A DNA stretch of 64,000 nt, taken from the NCBI GenBank assembly GCA_964420985.1, contig CAYQUT010000001.1, positions 1-64,000 on the forward strand. The letters are read 5' to 3'. This document shows, piece by piece, positions 33,599-44,100 of this stretch (the stretch's first letter is position 1; the number at the start of each line of letters is the position of its first letter). The stretch is from CAMCTV01 sp964420985. Its GTDB lineage: Bacteria > Bacteroidota > Bacteroidia > Flavobacteriales_D > Sanyastnellaceae. The notes beneath the pieces were generated by a model that saw nothing but the letters and a program-made list of their open reading frames with translations, had not been told where the DNA came from and ran no database searches. Position numbers and translations under genes: made by a program.

Positions 33599-35428
33599 AT
33601 GGAAAAAGAAAAAAAGAAAATTTCTAAAGAGTCTTTTAGAAATTCATTGGCGGTATTTCGTTTTTTAAAGCCCTATGCATGGTCCTTTGCATTGGGAATT
33701 GTATTGTTATCCGTTTCGGGATTACTGGTTATTACCATTACGGCACTTTTGGGTTTGTTGATGGCGCCGGGCGATATAACCACAGTACCTGGTGGAGGCT
33801 GGACCCAGCAGTTGTTGGCTGTCTTTTTTTCTGATTTGTCTTTCAGCACAACTAAGGGAGTTTTGATAGCCTTGGTAGCCTTACTTCTCATTCAGGGTGT
33901 TTTTTCCTTTATCAGGGTGTACTTATTTGCCTACGTTACAGAAAATGCCATGTTGGAATTGAGAAGTGCAGCTTATAAAAAGATGATCTCAAAGCCCATG
34001 GATTTTTACCACAATTCAAAAGTGGGAGATTTGGTTACCCGTATTTCCAGTGATGTATCCACTGTCCAAGAAACGTTGACCATCACTCTCGCCGAATTTA
34101 TCCGTCAGACCGTTATCATTGTATTTGGCGTGGGATGTTTGGTGGCCTTTTCATGGGAGCTAACCCTAGTGATGCTGTGTTCTTTGCCTGTGATCATGAT
34201 TGTCATGGTATTTTTTGGAAAGTTTATTAAACGATTGGGAAAGGAAACACAAGATAAGGTGGCAGAGGCAGGAAATATTGTCAATGAATCGTTGATGGGC
34301 ATTGTTAACGTAAAGAGTTATGCCAATGAATGGTTGGAGTGGAAAAAGTTTAGGACCAGTGTGGAGAATATCAAAGCATATGGGATGAAGGGTGCCATTT
34401 GGCGTGGCATGTTTGGTACTTTTATCATTATCTTTTTGTTTGGCGCTCTAGGATTGGTGATCGGTTGGGGCTCTTACTTGCACCAAAGAGGAGAACTTCC
34501 AGCAGAGGTGCTTCCCCAATTCATTATGTTAACTGGTTTGGTGGCTGGTTCTATAGGAGGTCTTGCTGCTCAATTGGGTTCATTGCAAAGGGGCATAGGC
34601 GTAATAGAGACCATCATGAAACTCATTGACTCAGATGATGAAGGGGTTTCATTTGAAGAGCCCAAAGTAGAAAAGCAGATTTTGGATACAACATTATCAT
34701 TCGAAAATGTTGTCTTTTATTACCCTACCCGTCCAGATGTTACTGTATTAAAATCTGTGAGTTTTCATCTGAACGCAGGTGAAAAATTGGCTTTGGTGGG
34801 TCAAAGTGGCTCCGGAAAGTCAACCATTGCATCTTTGATCTTGAGATTCTTTGATCCTATCTCCGGTCAGATAAAATGGGGGAATCAATTGGCTACAGCG
34901 TTGGACAAGTCATTTATCAGAAGTCAAATGGCCTACGTCCCTCAGGAAGTTATTTTGTTCGGGGGAACAATCAGAGAAAACATCCTTTATGGTCAGCCAA
35001 ATGCAGATGAGAAAACGCTGAATCAAGTTGTATTGGATGCCAATGTAGCTGAGTTCATTCATCAATTCCCAGAAGGGTTAGATACTTTGGTTGGGGAACG
35101 CGGTGTCCAACTTTCCGGAGGTCAGCGTCAACGAATTGCCATTGCCAGAGCCATGATTAGAAATCCCAAAGTGCTGATCTTGGATGAAGCCACGAGTGCA
35201 TTGGATACCAATAGTGAAAGACAAGTTCAAGAGGCTTTGGATCGATTGATGAAAGGGAGAACGAGCATCGTTATTGCACACCGCTTGTCAACAGTCAAGG
35301 ATTGTGATCAGGTACTGGTGCTTGAACGCGGTGAAGTCAAAGAAATGGGCCAGCCAGATCAACTATTACAAGATCCCAATTCGCTGTATGGAAAGATGCT
35401 GAACATGCAGCATTTGTTGAACCACTAA
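33599..35428 (+). CDS. ABC exporter, fused permease-ATPase (ABCB/MsbA-like)
   Basis: Homodimeric half-transporter of 609 residues in the inner membrane. Six transmembrane helices occupy residues ~25-310 (for example WSFALGIVLLSVSGLLVI). The nucleotide-binding domain has Walker A GQSGSGKST, Q-loop VPQEV, signature LSGGQRQR, Walker B VLILDEATSALD and H-loop IAHRLST. Length and order match lipid or drug exporters of the MsbA/LmrA group. Neighbours (acyltransferase downstream, two bases apart) might suggest a lipid substrate, but that is weak inference from context. Confidence 0.93.
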   Translation: MEKEKKKISKESFRNSLAVFRFLKPYAWSFALGIVLLSVSGLLVITITALLGLLMAPGDITTVPGGGWTQQLLAVFFSDLSFSTTKGVLIALVALLLIQGVFSFIRVYLFAYVTENAMLELRSAAYKKMISKPMDFYHNSKVGDLVTRISSDVSTVQETLTITLAEFIRQTVIIVFGVGCLVAFSWELTLVMLCSLPVIMIVMVFFGKFIKRLGKETQDKVAEAGNIVNESLMGIVNVKSYANEWLEWKKFRTSVENIKAYGMKGAIWRGMFGTFIIIFLFGALGLVIGWGSYLHQRGELPAEVLPQFIMLTGLVAGSIGGLAAQLGSLQRGIGVIETIMKLIDSDDEGVSFEEPKVEKQILDTTLSFENVVFYYPTRPDVTVLKSVSFHLNAGEKLALVGQSGSGKSTIASLILRFFDPISGQIKWGNQLATALDKSFIRSQMAYVPQEVILFGGTIRENILYGQPNADEKTLNQVVLDANVAEFIHQFPEGLDTLVGERGVQLSGGQRQRIAIARAMIRNPKVLILDEATSALDTNSERQVQEALDRLMKGRTSIVIAHRLSTVKDCDQVLVLERGEVKEMGQPDQLLQDPNSLYGKMLNMQHLLNH

Positions 35429-35438
35429 TTTGTTTTTT

Positions 35439-36746
35439 ATGTCAAAATCAGTTTATCCTACATCAAAAAAATCATGGTTGTATTCTTTGGTATACCCTTG
35501 GGTTTCTAATGGGTTAGAATTGTTTTTTGACGGATTTCATGTGAAAGGTTTAGAGAACTTTCCTTCATCGGGTCCAATCATGTTGGTGGCCAATCATCAA
35601 AATGCTATGATTGATCCACTCATTTGTTGTCGCATCGTTCCCCATCAATTGCATTGGTTAACCCGCTCAGATGTTTTTAAAAATCCTACGGTTGCTAAGT
35701 TTTTGTATGGGTTGAATATGCTGCCCATATACAGAGAAAAAGATAAAGTAGCCGATCAATCTCAGAAAAATGAGGCTGTGTTTGAAGTGTGTAGAACGCG
35801 ATTGTCAAAGGGTGCAGTAATTAGCATGTTTCCTGAAGGAAGCCATCGTGGAAAAAAGCAGTTGATGATTCCTTTGAAAAAAGGCTTTGCTCGCTTGGCC
35901 TTTTCGTCTATTGAGCAAGACCCAGAGTTGATGGACATGAAGATTGTTCCCATGGCTTTGGATTATAGTGATTTCTATTTGAAGCATCCACGATTGATTG
36001 TGGAGGTGGGATCTCCAATAGCATTAAAAGACTTTTGGGAAGATTACAAAGAGGACAACAACAGGGCCATAAACAACCTGATCAAGTCAGTTCATTCTTC
36101 TCTTTCTTCTTTGATGGTGGATATTAAGGATGATTTGGATTACGAAATGTTAGAAAGTCTGGCCCCTGTTTTTGAAGGTTTAAAACAAAAGAATTCAGTT
36201 GAGTCATGGCGTCAATATCGTGATTTTTGCAATGGCTACTCGGAGGTAGATGAAAAGGAAAAAGAAGAGTTGCGCGCTTATTACCGGCAGGCGCAATCTT
36301 TACAGTTGGATGTAAAAGAAATAGAGGCCTATTTTCAAACAAAATTCAAGCAGTGGTTCTTTTGGATAATTGAATGTATTCCAGGATTGTTGGGCAAGGC
36401 GCTTTATGCTCCGTTGAGCATTTTTACAGAACAATTTATTCAGAAAAATGTACAGGACGAGTTGTTTTATAATTCAATTCGATTTGCGTTTTTTACTTTT
36501 TTATCGCCCTTTTATACACTCCTGATTTGGACCGTGTTCATGGTTGTTTTGCCTGTCCATGGTTTGATGAATCATCTAATGCTTTTAGCTGTGATTGTTT
36601 CATTGGGACTATTCTCCATTTCATGGGCAAGATTCAATATTAAGATTGGAGCGGTGTTAAAGGTGAAACGCTTTCAACGCAATCAGCCCAGTGATTGGGA
36701 TAGTTTGGTGTCATTGAGAAATACTTGGAGGAAGAGATATGAATAA
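35439..36746 (+). CDS. PlsC-like glycerolipid acyltransferase with long C-terminal extension
   Basis: Membrane-associated acyltransferase of 435 residues, likely acting on lysophospholipids or glycerol-phosphate acceptors. I take ATG 35439; a TTG at 35430 adds three residues. Motif I is NHQNAMID (H-x4-D), motif II-type residues are near LPIYREKDK, and motif III is MFPEGSHRGKKQL (E-G). After the ~230-residue catalytic domain comes a helical extension and two membrane helices near the end (FFTFLSPFYTLLIWTVFMVV, LMLLAVIVSLGLFSI), seen in large Bacteroidota PlsC-like proteins. It overlaps the VOC gene downstream by eight bases. Confidence 0.87.
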   Translation: MSKSVYPTSKKSWLYSLVYPWVSNGLELFFDGFHVKGLENFPSSGPIMLVANHQNAMIDPLICCRIVPHQLHWLTRSDVFKNPTVAKFLYGLNMLPIYREKDKVADQSQKNEAVFEVCRTRLSKGAVISMFPEGSHRGKKQLMIPLKKGFARLAFSSIEQDPELMDMKIVPMALDYSDFYLKHPRLIVEVGSPIALKDFWEDYKEDNNRAINNLIKSVHSSLSSLMVDIKDDLDYEMLESLAPVFEGLKQKNSVESWRQYRDFCNGYSEVDEKEKEELRAYYRQAQSLQLDVKEIEAYFQTKFKQWFFWIIECIPGLLGKALYAPLSIFTEQFIQKNVQDELFYNSIRFAFFTFLSPFYTLLIWTVFMVVLPVHGLMNHLMLLAVIVSLGLFSISWARFNIKIGAVLKVKRFQRNQPSDWDSLVSLRNTWRKRYE

Positions 36747-37803
36747 AGAAATTGCACGCGTAAATGGCATGCAGCACATTGGATTGGCTGTAAGTGATAT
36801 GAACACTTTCTTGCCTTTGTACAGAAAATTGTTCGGATTGGATATTCCTTTTTTTGATTCCGTTCAACCTGCGCCATTGATGGATGTTTATACCCATCAT
36901 CAAACCATAACCAAGCGAGCTAGTATGGTTTTGAATTTGCAAGGAGGCTGCGCCATTGAGGTCATTCAACCCACTTCTTTCAAAGCAAAGCCCAATTTGA
37001 ACACTTTTGAATTGGGAGATATTGGGATCAATTTTATTCATTTTAAGTCCCGTGATGTGCATGCTGCTCATGATCACGCCAAAGTGTGCGTGGATCGCGT
37101 GGAGGATGTTCATTCCAGACCCGATGAGCGCCCTGCATTCTATTTACAAGATCCAGATGGAAATTGGTTCCAGATTACTTCAGATGATTTGTGGTATACC
37201 AACAATGGTCATCCCGTCGGTGGTGTAATGGGTTGCGCTATTGGCGTTAGCAATATAGAAGAGTCTATGAAGCTCTATGCCGACATTTTGGGTTTTGATA
37301 AAGTGGTTTATGATACAACTGGCGTGTCAGATGAGTGGAGTAATTTGCCAGGTGGAAAAGAGACCTTTAGACGAGTAATGCTCACCCCGAGCAAGCCAAC
37401 AGGTGGAGGATTTGCAAAGGTCACAGGAAACAATCAAATAGAATTGATTCAAGTATTGTCCAGACAACCTAAGAAAATATTTAAAGGTCGTATTTGGGGT
37501 GATTTGGGTTTTGTGCACTTAGGATTGGACGTAAAGGGAATGAAGACATTGGAAAAAAATCTATCGTCCAAAGGCTTTCCATTTACTTGCGATAGTCAAA
37601 ATGCCTTAAGCATGGGCAATACCAAGGTGCATTGCGTGTACATTGATGACCCAGATGGTGTATTGATTGAAATGATTGAAGTTTATAAGGTCCCTATCAT
37701 TGAGAAGTGGGGAATTTTCTTGAATGTCGAGAAAAGAGATCCCCTAAAACCGCTTCCGGATTTTATGCTGAAAGCGCTTCGCTTTAGTAGAATCAAAGAT
37801 TAA
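36739..37803 (+). CDS. VOC (glyoxalase/dioxygenase) superfamily protein with two domains
   Basis: A 354-residue cytoplasmic protein built from two vicinal-oxygen-chelate modules. Module 1: GMQHIGLAVSDM ... CAIEVIQPTS ... FYLQDPDGNWFQI. Module 2: GCAIGVSNIEESMKLY ... HLGLDVKGMK ... YIDDPDGVLIEMIEV. His in HIGL, Glu in IEVIQ and the later Glu residues could bind a divalent metal. The layout is like hydroxyphenylpyruvate dioxygenase or extradiol dioxygenases, but it lacks their diagnostic C-terminal helix region, so I do not name a reaction. It ends in a 4-bp overlap with the convergent SDR gene. Confidence 0.82.
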   Translation: MNKEIARVNGMQHIGLAVSDMNTFLPLYRKLFGLDIPFFDSVQPAPLMDVYTHHQTITKRASMVLNLQGGCAIEVIQPTSFKAKPNLNTFELGDIGINFIHFKSRDVHAAHDHAKVCVDRVEDVHSRPDERPAFYLQDPDGNWFQITSDDLWYTNNGHPVGGVMGCAIGVSNIEESMKLYADILGFDKVVYDTTGVSDEWSNLPGGKETFRRVMLTPSKPTGGGFAKVTGNNQIELIQVLSRQPKKIFKGRIWGDLGFVHLGLDVKGMKTLEKNLSSKGFPFTCDSQNALSMGNTKVHCVYIDDPDGVLIEMIEVYKVPIIEKWGIFLNVEKRDPLKPLPDFMLKALRFSRIKD

Positions 37804-38591
37804 CGAGCCGATTGTTTTCTCAAAATTTTTTGAAACAATCGAGGGAAGTATTGGTGGATCCAAAGTGCCTTGAGTTCTTTGCCTCCAACCCCAAATTCGG
37901 ATCGACCTCTTTCCACACCATTGATAATCTGCTTTGCGCACAATTCAGGGCTGATGCCTTGTTGTTGATTGTTGTCCATTTCACCTGTTGCTTGCCCTTT
38001 GGCATCCAAAGCGTTTTTGGAAATTTCAGTGGCAATAAAGCCGGGAGTCACGAGGTGCACAGAAATACCAAAATTTTCAATTTCCATTCTTAGACTGTCA
38101 TAGTATCCGTGAAGGGCATGTTTGGAGGCAGCATAGGATGACCTCAAGAAAAATCCCCATTTCCCGGTGAAGCTGGTAATGACGATAATCTTGCCTGATG
38201 ATTGTTGTACCATCTTTTTGGCCGCGTATTGAGTAATGGGAATCTGACCAAGAAAATTGCTTTTTAATATCAATTCTGTCGAACTTAAAGTTGTATCTAA
38301 TGCCAATGAACGTTGGCTGATTCCGCCAGAGTGAATAAGAATGTCAATGTTTTTGAAATCATGCTCATATTGGGCAGTTGATTCTTCCATGGAATCTGTC
38401 TTTGTCAAATCCAAGACCAGTATCCCAGAACTTTGAGGGTGTGTGAGTTGACTTTGGGTATCTTTTAGCGCTTTTTCATTTCTTCCGGATAAAATAACAA
38501 AACCACCTTTTTGATTGATGGCATAGGCTAAACTTTGTCCAATTCCTGAGCTGGCTCCAATGATCCAAACTTTTTTGTTCTCCCAATTCAT
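37800..38591 (-). CDS. Short-chain dehydrogenase/reductase (DhrS7-like)
   Basis: Oxidoreductase of 263 residues. Cofactor motif GASSGIGQSLA at residues ~13-23, GRNEKAL, LDLT, HSGGISQ (NAG-like position), catalytic Ser in ITSFTGKWG, SSYAASKHALHGY (Tyr-x3-Lys) and TPGFIATEIS. The motif Y-A-A-S-K-H-A-L-H-G-Y and the HSGGISQR variant resemble the DhrS7/YqjQ-type SDRs that act on steroids or retinoid-like lipids in other organisms. The bacterial substrate is unknown. A TAAGTTTG -7 box at 38597-38604 lies just upstream of the ATG. Confidence 0.9.
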   Translation of the reverse strand: MNWENKKVWIIGASSGIGQSLAYAINQKGGFVILSGRNEKALKDTQSQLTHPQSSGILVLDLTKTDSMEESTAQYEHDFKNIDILIHSGGISQRSLALDTTLSSTELILKSNFLGQIPITQYAAKKMVQQSSGKIIVITSFTGKWGFFLRSSYAASKHALHGYYDSLRMEIENFGISVHLVTPGFIATEISKNALDAKGQATGEMDNNQQQGISPELCAKQIINGVERGRSEFGVGGKELKALWIHQYFPRLFQKILRKQSAR

Positions 38592-38596
38592 AGAAG

Positions 38597-38604
38597 CAAA
38601 CTTA
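38597..38604 (-). promoter_or_regulatory. -7 box of the SDR gene
   Basis: The minus strand reads TAAGTTTG, a full TAnnTTTG match five bases before the ATG at 38591. A very short leader is implied. Confidence 0.4.
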
Positions 38605-38663
38605 TTCCTTTTTTTTTCAATTTCGTTAATATTGCCTTAACCCTAAAGTGACAAGAAAAGAAT

Positions 38664-38671
38664 TAGTTTTG
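38664..38671 (+). promoter_or_regulatory. -7 box of the two-component operon
   Basis: TAGTTTTG fully matches TAnnTTTG and lies eight bases before the response regulator ATG at 38680. Confidence 0.42.
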
Positions 38672-38679
38672 AAAAAAAA

Positions 38680-39363
38680 ATGACAATGCAATTTAGGGTT
38701 CTCTTAGTAGACGATGAGCAGGACATTTTGGACTTGTTGAAGTACAATTTGGAGAAAGAAGGATTTGTGGTAGAAACAGCATCCAATGGGAGATTGGCCG
38801 TTCAAGCTTTTGAGCGATTTCAGCCCCAACTTATCTTGATGGATGTGATGATGCCAGAAATGGATGGGATGGAAGCTTGTAGAGAAATTAGAGATTTGCC
38901 CAATGGTTCAGAAGTGATCATCGCTTTTTTGACAGCTCGAAATGAGGATTACAGTCAAATGGCCGGTTTTGAATCAGGTGGTGATGATTACATAGCCAAG
39001 CCCATCAAGCCAAGAATCTTGGTATCTAAAGTAAAGGCATGGCTCAAGAGATGGGAGCAAAAATCTGAAGCGGAAAAACCTGGGGTGTCAACAGGTGGTT
39101 TGGTCATTGACAAGGAGAAGTATTTGGTCACCAATAATGGCGAGGTATTTAACTTACCCAAAAAAGAATTTGAACTTTTGGCGCTTTTGGTGAGTGCTCC
39201 TGGAAGGGTGTTCACGCGAGAGTATATTTTAAATGCGGTATGGGGAAATGATGTCATTGTAGGAGACCGGACCATTGATGTTCATATCCGAAAGCTCAGA
39301 GAAAAATTAGGTGAAGAACTTTTTAAAACAATAAAGGGTGTAGGCTATAAATTTGAGCCTTAA
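38680..39363 (+). CDS. OmpR/PhoB-family response regulator
   Basis: Phosphorylation-controlled transcription factor of 227 residues. The receiver domain has acidic pair D11/D12 (VDDEQD), phospho-acceptor Asp55 (LILMDVMMPEMDG), Thr85 (LTAR) and Lys107 (AKPIKP). The C-terminal winged helix has the OmpR pattern (LPKKEFELLALLVSAPGRVF, VGDRTIDVHIRKLREKL, KTIKGVGYKF). The start could also be the Met two codons later. Its TAATG overlap with the histidine kinase shows they are a cognate pair. The order and domain types resemble PhoB-PhoR, but no Pho-box gene is next to it. Confidence 0.95.
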   Translation: MTMQFRVLLVDDEQDILDLLKYNLEKEGFVVETASNGRLAVQAFERFQPQLILMDVMMPEMDGMEACREIRDLPNGSEVIIAFLTARNEDYSQMAGFESGGDDYIAKPIKPRILVSKVKAWLKRWEQKSEAEKPGVSTGGLVIDKEKYLVTNNGEVFNLPKKEFELLALLVSAPGRVFTREYILNAVWGNDVIVGDRTIDVHIRKLREKLGEELFKTIKGVGYKFEP

Positions 39364-40409
39364 TGAAACCCCACTCTCCCAATGCCATCGCCGTTTGGTT
39401 GGCCAGCGCCAATGCTATTTTGGTGGCGGTTATCCTAACCGTGATTAAATTACGATGGGAGTCTCAGTTCTTATCCGTTTGGTCGATATGTTTCTGGATC
39501 ATTTTTTCTTGGGTATTTTCTTACTTTCTTTCCCGCAGCTTTATCGAAAGCTTTCTATACAAGCGAATCAAAATCATTTATAAGAATATCCATGCTTTTA
39601 AAAGTCAATCGGAACGCCGGCCTTCAGTTCCTATGGCTTCTGATGTTATTTTGGATATTGAGCAAGAAGTTTCAAATTGGGTTGAAGATAAAATCAAGGA
39701 GTTGAAGGACCTCCATGCAACGGACAATTTCAGAAAGGAGTTCATTGGAAATTTGGCGCATGAGTTAAAGACACCACTCTTTGGTATCCAAGGTTACATT
39801 GAAACGCTGTTGGATGATGATTTGCAGGACACCCATCAAGTAAAAATGTTTTTGGAAAAGGCCAATAGACAGGCCGATCGATTGGGTTCATTGATCAGTG
39901 ATTTGGATCAAATTTCAAAACTAGAAAGCGGAGCGCTTCCTCTAAATGTTGAGCGATTTGACCTGATTCAAATTGTTCACCATGCCATTGAGACTTTGGA
40001 AAATGCGGCTAGAAATAAATCCATTCATGTTCATCTAAAGGAAGGAAGTCCTAAGAATCTTTTTGTAATGGGTGACCAACAGCGTATCCAGCAAGTGTTG
40101 ACCAATTTAATATCCAACGCCATTCATTACGGTGTTCAAGGTGGTGAAATTAAAATACGGTTCTATGACATGGAGGAACATGTCCTCTGTGAGGTTGCGG
40201 ATAATGGGATAGGAATAGCAAAAGAACATTTACCGCGAATTTTTGAGCGTTTCTACCGGGTTGACAAAAGTCGCTCACGCAATGATGGGGGTTCAGGCTT
40301 GGGGTTGGCCATATGCAAGCACATTATTGAGGCGCACCATCAATCCATCTCGGTACGTTCTACTGAGGATATCGGTAGTACATTTGGCTTTACATTGAAA
40401 AGAGCCTAA
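39363..40409 (+). CDS. Membrane sensor histidine kinase (PhoR-like)
   Basis: Cognate kinase of 348 residues. Two membrane helices at about 8-28 and 37-56, separated by only a few residues, leave almost no periplasmic sensor domain. A coiled linker leads to HisKA with phospho-acceptor His133 (GNLAHELKTPLFG), then the HATPase with N box (VLTNLISNAIHYG), G1 (VADNGIGIA), F box (IFERFYRVD) and G2 (GGSGLGLAIC). The near absence of an outside loop suggests it senses through its membrane part or a partner protein. It overlaps the MBL gene at its 3' end by four bases, convergently. Confidence 0.95.
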   Translation: MKPHSPNAIAVWLASANAILVAVILTVIKLRWESQFLSVWSICFWIIFSWVFSYFLSRSFIESFLYKRIKIIYKNIHAFKSQSERRPSVPMASDVILDIEQEVSNWVEDKIKELKDLHATDNFRKEFIGNLAHELKTPLFGIQGYIETLLDDDLQDTHQVKMFLEKANRQADRLGSLISDLDQISKLESGALPLNVERFDLIQIVHHAIETLENAARNKSIHVHLKEGSPKNLFVMGDQQRIQQVLTNLISNAIHYGVQGGEIKIRFYDMEEHVLCEVADNGIGIAKEHLPRIFERFYRVDKSRSRNDGGSGLGLAICKHIIEAHHQSISVRSTEDIGSTFGFTLKRA

Positions 40410-41080
40410 ATGATATCTCCTTTGAAAAATGGATTGTGTCTTTTCTCATGCCCAATGGTTGTGGGTTGTCCATGGCCACAAAAGAGAACAAAATCGTTTG
40501 GTAGGGTATACAACCGTTGAATGGATTGCTCAATTTCATCGGCATTGCCGCCAGGTAGATCAATTCTGCCAATGCTCTCGTAAAACAATACATCACCGCT
40601 GAAAACACACTTGTTTTCGTAATCAATAAATGCAAGATGCCCGGTACAATGTCCAGGGACATGCCAGATTTCGACGGGGTTTGTTCCCCACAAAATGGCA
40701 TCTCCTTCTTCAATGTATTGCGTGGCCCGTGGTGATGGTTTATAGGCAATGGACCACATTTCACTCATTTGGATGGCGCGTTCTAAATTGTATTCATCTT
40801 TTGCACTATAGTACAAAGGAGCATTGAATTGTGATACGCAAAAGTCATTGCCCAAAACATGGTCAATATGGCAATGCGTATTGATAATTTGCTGAACGGG
40901 TAATTGAATGTTTTCAATCCAATCTTTCAGTGATGATTCTTCAGAAGAGTTACTGACTCCTGGATCGACAATGGTTATTTTTTTATTGTCGTGTACAACA
41001 ACATAAGTGTTTTCTTGGAAAGGTCCAACGGTAAAACAGTGGACTTCAATTTTGTTTCTTTTTATGGTTTGTACCGACAT
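40406..41080 (-). CDS. MBL-fold metallo-hydrolase (glyoxalase II-like)
   Basis: Cytoplasmic zinc hydrolase of 224 residues. Metal ligands in the family motifs are visible: NTHCHIDHVLG (H-x-H-x-D-H), HVPGHCTGH, FSGDVLF (Asp) and FCGHGQPT (His). The pattern and length match the small YcbL/GloB-like subgroup that hydrolyses thioesters such as S-lactoylglutathione or related substrates. As Bacteroidota generally lack glutathione, the true substrate may be another thiol ester; that is inference. The end overlaps the histidine kinase gene. Confidence 0.92.
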   Translation of the reverse strand: MSVQTIKRNKIEVHCFTVGPFQENTYVVVHDNKKITIVDPGVSNSSEESSLKDWIENIQLPVQQIINTHCHIDHVLGNDFCVSQFNAPLYYSAKDEYNLERAIQMSEMWSIAYKPSPRATQYIEEGDAILWGTNPVEIWHVPGHCTGHLAFIDYENKCVFSGDVLFYESIGRIDLPGGNADEIEQSIQRLYTLPNDFVLFCGHGQPTTIGHEKRHNPFFKGDII

Positions 41081-41111
41081 GTTGTAAAGCTTTAAGCATT
41101 AAATTGCGGCA

Positions 41112-44100
41112 ATGATAAAACGAATTTGCTTATGGGCCGTTCTGATCCTTTTCTTTTGCGGAAAAGTTTCATCTCAGTTTTATCAAGGGAGCAATTTGGA
41201 TTTTGGAAAGAACAGGGTTCAATTCAGACATTTTGATTGGTCTTATTTCAAAGGAAAATATGCGGATGTTTATTTCTATCAAGGAGGAGAGAAATTGGCG
41301 TTAGAAACCGCTAAGCAAAGCGATGCCGTGTGTGATGAGTTGACCAAGTTTTTTGGATTTGAACCAACCGAAAGATTTTACATTTTGGTATATCTCAGTC
41401 AATCCGATATGCGCCAGAGTAATATTGGAACTACTTTGGATGAGCGCTTTCAAATCATGGGCACAGATCAGATTATTCAAAACAAATTATTTGTTTATTT
41501 CGAAGGTGATCATGAAATGTATTCCCGTCAACTCAAACAGGGCCTTACGGCGATATCCTTGAATCAGATCATCTTGGGTAATGGATGGAAAGACGCAGTG
41601 AAGGCCGCGGCTTCTTCTTCCCTACCTGAATGGTTTTTGAAAGGGTTGGCTTACTGGAAATCAGGGGCCCCGGGGGAAGAGTTGGATTTGTTTATGTACA
41701 ATGAGCTGAGACGTAGGAAACACCAGATTAATTTTTGGAAAAATAAATCGGCATCATTGGGAGGAGCTGCATTTTGGACCTTCATCGAAGATCGATATGG
41801 CTCTGGTGTCATTCCAAGCATCGTTCAAATGTCCAAGTTTACCAGAGGAGTGGACGCCGGTTTTGAAATTGTTTTGGGCAAAACGTTGGATGGAATTGTA
41901 GAGGAGTTTTATCAATACTTTAAGCTGAAAACACAACCCATGATAAAGCCAGAAGGCTTGCCCAATAATTTGGCTGGAAGGAGATTGATGGGTGAGATTG
42001 AGAAAAAAGCAAAGAGGCGATTTATTTATCGTGACTTCATGGTTAATGCCAAGGGCGACCATTGGGCTTTCATCACGCATGAATGGGGACAATACCGTGT
42101 GTGGGTATATGATACAACTTCAAAACGTTTGGATTGTATTTTGAAAAGACAACCCAAGCAAGATCGGCCAGATGATTTAACCTACCCAGCAATTGCCTGG
42201 CACCCATCAGGGGAGATGTTGGCGGTTTTTTATGAGAAGCGCGGCTTTATGCGTTTTGCTCAATACAATATTGCCGACAAAGGCTGGAATGAAAAAGAGG
42301 TGTTTGCTGTAGATAAAATCTTACAACCCCGCTTCAGCAGTGATGGAAAGAACATTGTATTTGTTGGTGTGTTGGCAGGACGCAGTGATATTTTTTTAAT
42401 GCCTACTATCGCCAACACGCCTAGGGCCCTTACCAAGTCAGATGAGGATGATTATTCACCTGTTTATTTACCCAACAAGAAGGTAATATTTCTCTCCAAA
42501 TCCAACGTTCAAGGAGAGTGGAAGTACCGATTGAATCAGGTAGAATCAGCTCAAATGTCCCCTAAGATTGAGACCATTTACGAAACGAGAAATCCTTTGC
42601 GGTTTGCTTTTGATTGGGGCAACGATGAAATGGGATGTGTAGAGTACAGAGACCATCAACAAGTGTTCAATCGGGTTAAATGGGATTCTGTCATTGCTTT
42701 TGTGGACACATCTGTGCATTATCGAAAAGAACCCCATCTCAATGAGTTAGCAAAGTTGTCTTATGTGTCAAAAGTAGAACAATGGCTTAAATCAGAAAAG
42801 TCTTGGGTTGTTCGTCATGATTTTACAGGGTTTCCTAGAATAAATAAACTGAGCTTGAATTCGCAAGAAACCATTCCCATCATTAATGGGCGGGAAACGA
42901 TTATTACTCTGCCCGATGATACTTTGCTTTTTATTCCCAGGGATATTCAATTGGGACGTATCAATGTTTCCGATTATCAATTTTACAATGAAAGGAAAAA
43001 TTTCATTTTGGAGAAGCAAACCTTGGTGCTTGATGATGCCTTACCCGCCAAAGGAAAAGAAAAGGAGAATGATTGGAAAAGGAGCAATTATGATTTGAAT
43101 TTTACGACGGATTTCGCATCAACACAATTGGACAACACTTTTGTGACCAATTTTTATCAAAGTGCTGCATCTGGTCCGAGTAGTATTTTTCCGGGAATGA
43201 GTGGGTTATTCAAGGTATCCTTAAGCGATTTAATGGAGGATTATCGGCTCATGGCAGCTGTGAGGATTGCAGCGGATATCAGAAATAGTGATTTTGGAAT
43301 TGCATTTGAAAACAACAAAGATCAGTTGGATAAAAAAACAACATTTCAAAGGAGATCCCAAAGATGGGGCGGAGTCTTCAGCGCTTATCGTCAGGAGACG
43401 TACTTTGTTACTCAACAGTTAAAGTATCCAATAGATGAATTTCAGTCTTTCAGAGCCAGTATTCAATACCGTTGGGACAGAAGCATTGATTTGTCTGTTG
43501 ATCCGCAGTCATTGGCCAATCCTAATGTCAATGAGCACAATGCTGGTATGTTATTGGAGTATGTCATAGACAATACACGTTCATTGGACATGAATTTGTT
43601 GCAAGGCACGCGTGGTAAGATATGGTATGAACGTATGCAACGTGTTGACGATTGGAACATAAAATCTGATATGCAAGTGATTGGAGGGGATTTTAGACAT
43701 TATGTCAAATTGCACAGGAATATAATCGGCGCGGTGAGATGGGCAGGCGCAACATCATTTGGAACCCAAAAGATTGTGCATTATTTGGGCGGTGTTGACA
43801 ATTGGCTATTTCAAAAGGTGGACAATTCCACAGAAGTTTCAGACACCATGAATTATCGTTTCGCTTCGTTTTGTGGACCGATGCGTGGTTTTTATGTCAA
43901 CGCAAGGAACGGTAATTCGTTCATGGCGCTGAACGCTGAAGTGCGTTTGCCTTTGTTTAGTTATTTTTCTAAACGTCCCATCAGTAGTGATTTTTTAAGG
44001 TATTTCCAAGTTATTGGATTTGCAGATGCAGGCAGTGCTTGGACAGGGAAATCGCCCTATGATCAAAAGAATGGATTTAACACAGTAACGATTGTTCAAA

